Shown piece by piece: positions 6,817 to 10,437 of a DNA stretch of 10,437 bases. The DNA lies in NCBI GenBank assembly GCA_016841125.1, contig JAENZU010000079.1, forward strand, positions 1 through 10,437, written 5' to 3'. The notes under the pieces are model-generated. The model had not been told where the DNA came from, made no database searches, and saw only the letters and a program-made list of their open reading frames with translations. The position numbers and the translations under genes were made by a program. Source of the stretch: Melioribacter sp. Its GTDB lineage: Bacteria; Bacteroidota; Ignavibacteria; Ignavibacteriales; Melioribacteraceae. Positions within the stretch are counted from its first letter, which is position 1. The number at the start of each line of letters is the position of its first letter.

Positions 6817-8898
6817 CTATTTAATCAGCAGCATTTTTTTAGTCATATTAAAATCTGATGAATTCAGGCTGTAAATGTAAATTCCGCTCGATAGATTGCG
6901 TGCGTTAAATTCATAAGTATAAGTTCCTGCATTCTTCATTTCGTTAACCAGAGTTACAACTTCTCTTCCTATCGCATCATAAATCTTTAATGTGGTCATG
7001 CCTTCTGTTGGCAAAGAGAAGGAAATTAATGTGCTCGGATTAAATGGATTCGGGTAGTTCTGAGATAATTCGTATTCAGTCGGCAAGCTGCCGTTTTCGT
7101 CAGATACGCTAACAATTCCGCCAACTTCCTGAATGGCAGCATTCAGCAAACCAACAGTGAAAGCAGGATTGTGAATACCAAAACTTCTATCTTCCTCAAC
7201 CCAAATGTAAGCGTAAGCCGCCTTCATAATTGATGAAGTTAATGTCGAGTCATCACTTGAATCTGAAACTGCATCTTCTCCAACAGGAGGCAGTAACAAT
7301 GCAAGCTTTGTCATCAAACCATGAACTTCTAACTGAAGCCCTTCTGCAACTCCGTTTCCATCATGATCGGCATTACCGTTTTTATAATATTTTTTATCTT
7401 TAAAAGTAGGACCAACATTACCGTGACAAGGGGCACATGCTTCAACATGATCATTTCCTTCGGCATCATTCATATTAAATGAGTGTCCGCCGACAAGAAT
7501 AACATTCCCTTCAGCATCAACGCCTTCTTCTCCTGCCATGTGACAATCAACACAGGCGTTTACTGTTGCAACATCATGCGGTGAACTTGGCAATTCAATC
7601 CCAAAGTCGGGTGCATTAGCGCCAATTAACATATCAGCCTGCGGACCGTGATGAGGACCATAGTGAGAGCTGGCATTTCCCACGTCGGCAGAATATGTTG
7701 CAGCTTCGCGGCGGCTTCTGTGGCACTGCATACAAACTGCGCCAAAACCGTAGGCTTCCATTGTAATCGGAGTACCATCACCAAGCTGTGTATCCGCAAA
7801 TCTTAATTGATGTTCGATTGTAGCATCATGTGGATCGTGACAAGTGGCGCATGTAATTTTGGTAACCGGCGGGACTTCGGCAATAGAACCCGGTAACCCG
7901 GAGCTGTTAACTGGCCTGTCTTCCTTAATCCATTGAACAAAACCTGAACCGCTATGACAAGCCGCACAACCGGCAGAAGCACCGCGGGGAACAAATGCAC
8001 CTACTGAGTGACCGCCATGAAAACCCCTGCCATCGAACTCTGTAGCGTCAACGCCGGAATAAAGCCATTGTTCCCCAATAACGTGATGTGTGCCTGCATT
8101 ATGGCAAACATTACAGCTACCAACACCGAGATCATCAGATATATTAAATCTATTTCCGTTATGTAAACTTCCGGGTCCGTGGCATGACTCGCATTGAACA
8201 TTAGCTCTTGCCATTGCTTCGGGATATACAGTGGATAATGAGTCGAACATACCAGGCATTAGAGTGTCGGGAAATACGAATGAAAAATCATCAAATCCAT
8301 TATTATTAGCAGCTTCGTCAAATCCGGTTGTATGGCATGAAACACAATTATTGCTGAAGTGTGTTCCTTTTTCACCATCCAAACCTTTTTTTAGTGCTTG
8401 CCCGTGACCGGTTTGCAGCCACTTATCATATTTGAAATCCCAAAAGGTGGAGTTGTGACAAACCTTGCAATTTATGGTTCCCGTGGTTGCACCAAGATAT
8501 AATCCGGCACTTATCCTCACTGTATCGGATACAGTTCCATCAGTAAATTGAATTGAATAGATTCCTGTAAGATCTGGTACAAAAGTATTTATTTGGGTTG
8601 AAGCATTCATATCTTTTGTAGTTCCAAAAGCTGCAGCAGAACCGGCCGGCTTCTCTAAAAATGTCCAATTAGGAGAGGTTAAAGTTGAATCTTCCCAATA
8701 ACCTTTTAGATAAACTTTTGTTTCTATTCCAACATTTTTCATCCCTGTGGAAACACGGTTAAAATATTGCTCAACAGAATCTCTCTCAACATCTCTGGGA
8801 GATACTCCGTGGGTTACCACCTTAAGTTCTTGCGCATTTGTGATCGACAAGAACAAAACAACAAATAGAAATATGGAGATTGTTTTTATAATCTTCAT
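6817..8898 (-). CDS. Nonaheme c-type cytochrome with T9SS type A sorting domain
   Basis: A 693-residue exported multiheme cytochrome. Residues 1-22 are a Sec signal peptide (cleavage about 'TNA|QE'). Residues of about 60-140 resemble a PKD/Ig-like fold ('EKPAGSAAA', 'TFVPDLTGIYSIQFTDG'). Nine CXXCH heme sites follow, with first cysteines at 144, 185, 236, 262, 311, 350, 389, 449 and 488. The motifs 'WLQTGHGQAL' (160-169) and 'CESCHGPGSLH' (236-246) recall the cytochrome c-554-like multiheme group. Spare histidines (e.g. H165, H246, H297, H357, H472, H526, H576) could be distal ligands. Residues of about 608-693 are a T9SS sorting domain (QNYPNPFNPST). Together these predict heme loading in the periplasm and export to the outer surface, fitting electron transfer there; the redox partner is unknown. 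The frame extends upstream to an ATG at 8967, but AGGAGG at 8907-8912 and the signal peptide place the start at 8898. A terminator follows. Confidence 0.92.
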   Translation of the reverse strand: MKIIKTISIFLFVVLFLSITNAQELKVVTHGVSPRDVERDSVEQYFNRVSTGMKNVGIETKVYLKGYWEDSTLTSPNWTFLEKPAGSAAAFGTTKDMNASTQINTFVPDLTGIYSIQFTDGTVSDTVRISAGLYLGATTGTINCKVCHNSTFWDFKYDKWLQTGHGQALKKGLDGEKGTHFSNNCVSCHTTGFDEAANNNGFDDFSFVFPDTLMPGMFDSLSTVYPEAMARANVQCESCHGPGSLHNGNRFNISDDLGVGSCNVCHNAGTHHVIGEQWLYSGVDATEFDGRGFHGGHSVGAFVPRGASAGCAACHSGSGFVQWIKEDRPVNSSGLPGSIAEVPPVTKITCATCHDPHDATIEHQLRFADTQLGDGTPITMEAYGFGAVCMQCHRSRREAATYSADVGNASSHYGPHHGPQADMLIGANAPDFGIELPSSPHDVATVNACVDCHMAGEEGVDAEGNVILVGGHSFNMNDAEGNDHVEACAPCHGNVGPTFKDKKYYKNGNADHDGNGVAEGLQLEVHGLMTKLALLLPPVGEDAVSDSSDDSTLTSSIMKAAYAYIWVEEDRSFGIHNPAFTVGLLNAAIQEVGGIVSVSDENGSLPTEYELSQNYPNPFNPSTLISFSLPTEGMTTLKIYDAIGREVVTLVNEMKNAGTYTYEFNARNLSSGIYIYSLNSSDFNMTKKMLLIK

Positions 8899-8906
8899 AT
8901 GTAATT

Positions 8907-8912
8907 CCTCCT
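8907..8912 (-). promoter_or_regulatory. Ribosome binding site AGGAGG that sets the cytochrome start
   Basis: Minus-strand 8912-8907 reads AGGAGG, eight bases before the ATG at 8898. It decides between this start and the ATG at 8967. The longer form would put 23 residues, including charged ones, ahead of the signal peptide, and the Shine-Dalgarno sequence would lie inside the coding region. Confidence 0.88.
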
Positions 8913-9041
8913 GGTAATAGAATTTATTTATAGCTTTTTGTCTTATTATTGAGTTAACTAAAAACATTTTAATGTAAATACCGAACTTCGTTATTTGTTA
9001 CTTTTAAATTATTTTATAACAATAAACTAAACAAAAGGACA

Positions 9042-9075
9042 CAAAAGTACTTTACTTAGTAAAGTAATGTTACAA
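9042..9075 (-). promoter_or_regulatory. Candidate promoter for the cytochrome gene
   Basis: On the minus strand, TTG (9075-9073) and TACTTTTG (9049-9042), an exact TAnnTTTG match, are 23 bases apart, at the upper edge of the usual spacing. The expected start near 9037 gives a leader of about 140 bases. The spacer contains the palindrome at 9048-9066, so a bound regulator there would block RNA polymerase. Confidence 0.4.
9048..9066. promoter_or_regulatory. Perfect 8+8 palindrome, candidate operator
   Basis: TACTTTAC (9048-9055) and its exact reverse complement GTAAAGTA (9059-9066) flank a 3-base TTA spacer. The size and near-symmetry suit a dimeric helix-turn-helix regulator. It overlaps the upstream edge of the cytochrome's putative -7 box. 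I cannot name the regulator family, and no regulator gene lies in the window. There is no T run after it in either direction, so it is not a terminator. Confidence 0.5.
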
Positions 9076-9261
9076 TTTAGCGATTTAGAATATATGAAGC
9101 AATGAGATAAAGCAGTCGCAAATTATAATTACTCCTTTTGTGTAATTTTGTTTTGCGCAGTAAAAGTAACAGTCAATTAATTGATTGTAGTATTGAATGA
9201 TCGGAGAAAATATTTAAACCTAATTTTCGCTCAAAATGGAACAATAACGCACTATATTCGA

Positions 9262-9274
9262 TATAATATCTTTG
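9262..9274 (+). promoter_or_regulatory. Candidate promoter element for the P-type ATPase gene
   Basis: TATAAT (9262-9267) overlaps TATCTTTG (9267-9274), an exact TAnnTTTG match. Either would place a transcription start at about 9274-9281, some 30 bases before the ATG at 9310. No good -35 (TTGACA-like) or -33 (TTG) element lies at the right distance, so the call rests on the downstream box and its position. Confidence 0.45.
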
Positions 9275-9309
9275 GATTTATTATTTGTTCGTTTTAATTT
9301 GAGGTATAT

Positions 9310-10437
9310 ATGAATGAGGTTGATGAAGAGCTAAAAGGATTGACCGGGCAAGAAGCAAAACAGCAATTAAAAAAATTCGGACCAAATTCCCTCCCAGAAA
9401 AAAAACAACCCGCCTACATTAAATTCCTACAATATTTATGGGGACCAATTCCCTGGATGATTGAAGCAGCTTTAATATTATCTGCAATTGTGCAGGATTG
9501 GGTTGACTTTGCAATAATTTTACTCCTATTAATTGTAAATGCAGTTGTTGGTTTTGTTGAAGAGCATCAGGCGGATAATGCGATTGATTCTCTCAAAAAA
9601 AGTCTTGCTCTAAAAGCAAGGGTGAAAAGAGACGGTAAGTGGAAATCGATTTCGTCCGAGGAGGTAGTTCCAATAGATTTGGTTCGTTTACGTCTCGGTG
9701 ATATTATTCCGGCAGATGCCGAATTGACCGGGGAGGGAACTATCAAAATTGATGAATCTGCCTTAACCGGAGAATCTCTTCCGGTTGACAAAAAATCCGG
9801 TGATACAATTTACTCAGGCTCCATTGTAAAACAGGGTGAAATGACGGCGGTGGTTTCGGCAACTGGTGCAAAAACATATTTCGGAAAAACCGCTTCCCTT
9901 ATTGAAGGTGCAAATAACGTAAGCCATTTTCAGAGAGCGGTTTTAAAAATAGGCAACTATTTAATAATTATTGCAATTGTGTTAGTGGTGCTAATTCTGG
10001 CAACTTCAATTTTTAGGGGCGATGACTTTTTAGAAATACTCCGATTTTCTCTGGTATTAACAATTGCTGCAATACCGGTTGCAATGCCGACGGTTCTTTC
10101 CGTTACAATGGCGGTGGGCGCAAAGCTTCTGTCAAAAAAACAGACAATTGTAAGAAAGCTCTCCGCAATAGAGGAACTGGCAGGTATTGATATTTTATGT
10201 TCGGATAAAACCGGCACTTTAACAAAGAACGAACTTTCTTTGGGCGAACCATTTTTGATTGATGGAGAGACAAATGAAAATTTGATTTTATGTGCGGCTC
10301 TTGCTTCAAAAGAAGAAAATGAAGATCCTATCGATATGCTAATACTCAACAGCATGCCGGATAAAAAAGAACTTGGTTCATACAAAATAAATTCGTTCAC
10401 GCCGTTTAATCCGTCGAGCAAAAGAACCGAGGCTGCG
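9310..10437 (+). CDS. Plasma-membrane H+-ATPase, P3A-type P-type ATPase (N-terminal part)
   Basis: The first 376 residues of an ion-pumping P-type ATPase that runs off the right edge; family members are about twice this length or more. It resembles fungal and plant P3A proton pumps segment by segment: 'WGPIPWMIEAA' entering TM1 (about 46-61), and TM2 with 'LLLIVNAVVGFVEE' (72-85), including N77 where plant pumps have a conserved Asn. The actuator domain has 'ALTGES' (TGES 153-156), 'GS' and 'KQGE' (174-177). TM4 has 'IPVAMPTVLSVTMAVG' (255-270), and the phosphorylation site is D299 in 'CSDKTGTLT'. The 'FTPFNP' and 'KRT' segments near 362-371 open the nucleotide-binding domain. It would export H+ at the cost of ATP, building membrane potential or controlling pH. 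The ATG at 9310 follows GAGG (9301-9304) by five bases. The transported ion is inferred from the P3A likeness, as the downstream TM5-TM6 ion site is not in view. Confidence 0.92.
   Translation, partial: MNEVDEELKGLTGQEAKQQLKKFGPNSLPEKKQPAYIKFLQYLWGPIPWMIEAALILSAIVQDWVDFAIILLLLIVNAVVGFVEEHQADNAIDSLKKSLALKARVKRDGKWKSISSEEVVPIDLVRLRLGDIIPADAELTGEGTIKIDESALTGESLPVDKKSGDTIYSGSIVKQGEMTAVVSATGAKTYFGKTASLIEGANNVSHFQRAVLKIGNYLIIIAIVLVVLILATSIFRGDDFLEILRFSLVLTIAAIPVAMPTVLSVTMAVGAKLLSKKQTIVRKLSAIEELAGIDILCSDKTGTLTKNELSLGEPFLIDGETNENLILCAALASKEENEDPIDMLILNSMPDKKELGSYKINSFTPFNPSSKRTEAA

Larger units (their letters stand above)
8899..9309. other. Divergent regulatory region between cytochrome and P-type ATPase genes
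   Basis: This 411-base AT-rich region separates two divergent genes. It contains the cytochrome ribosome binding site, a candidate minus-strand promoter at 9042-9075 with an 8+8 palindrome inside it, and an isolated plus-strand TAnnTTTG match at 9143-9150 (TAATTTTG, no suitable TTG upstream). Nearer the ATPase start lie a plus-strand promoter element at 9262-9274 and GAGG at 9301-9304. No convincing small gene or structured RNA was seen. Confidence 0.6.

Noticed and set aside
7803..8201. Two minus-strand open frames (7803-8000 and 8001-8201) within the cytochrome gene
   Set aside because: They are in a different frame from the cytochrome, whose CXXCH motifs run through the same bases; no start signals or domain features.
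8899..8967. Upstream in-frame ATG at 8967 for the cytochrome gene
   Set aside because: It would add 23 residues before a good signal peptide and put the AGGAGG at 8907-8912 inside the coding sequence; the ATG at 8898 is better placed.
9957..10421. 154-residue open frame on the minus strand
   Set aside because: It lies wholly opposite the P-type ATPase, whose protein is strongly conserved in this stretch; its own translation is Ser-rich with no recognisable domain.

Overview
The window looks like chromosomal DNA from a member of the Ignavibacteria / Bacteroidota-Chlorobi lineage. Two predicted exported proteins end in a type IX secretion (Por/T9SS type A) sorting domain with the 'QNYPNPFNPST' signature that is very common in Ignavibacteria and relatives. 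The DNA is AT-rich, and several start regions carry TAnnTTTG-like -7 boxes of the Bacteroidota type. Lineage is inferred from these traits only; there is no rRNA gene here.

Layout, left to right. (1) 2-298 (+) is the C-terminal end of a TolB/PD40 beta-propeller protein, cut by the window edge. (2) 332-1039 (+) is an AlkD-like DNA alkylation repeat protein with its key residues intact. It runs tail-to-tail, five bases apart, into (3) 1045-2184 (-), a GT4-family glycosyltransferase. Upstream of that on the same strand is (4) 2258-3655 (-), a multi-spanning membrane protein of unknown function built from two homologous halves, each with an acidic-His motif. (5) 3727-6054 (-) is a 775-residue secreted multidomain protein (unassigned beta-rich domain, Big_1-type Ig domain, beta-propeller, T9SS sorting domain), followed by a clear hairpin terminator. 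(6) 6400-6729 (+) is a stand-alone TfoX N-terminal-domain protein. It converges on (7) 6817-8898 (-), a nine-heme c-type cytochrome with a signal peptide and a T9SS sorting domain, also with a hairpin terminator. (8) 9310-10437 (+), cut by the right edge, is the first half of a plasma-membrane H+-ATPase of the P3A type.

The genes do not form one pathway. The membrane protein and the glycosyltransferase may be co-transcribed. The two T9SS cargo proteins are single-gene units with strong Shine-Dalgarno sequences and their own terminators. The cytochrome, sorted to the outside of the cell, points to electron transfer at the cell surface. The P-type ATPase is transcribed divergently from it across a 411-base regulatory region that holds an 8+8 base palindrome inside the cytochrome's putative promoter.

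The two items most worth following are the surface-sorted nonaheme cytochrome with its palindromic promoter, and the internally duplicated membrane protein. No tRNA, rRNA, CRISPR array, insertion sequence or phage gene was seen.
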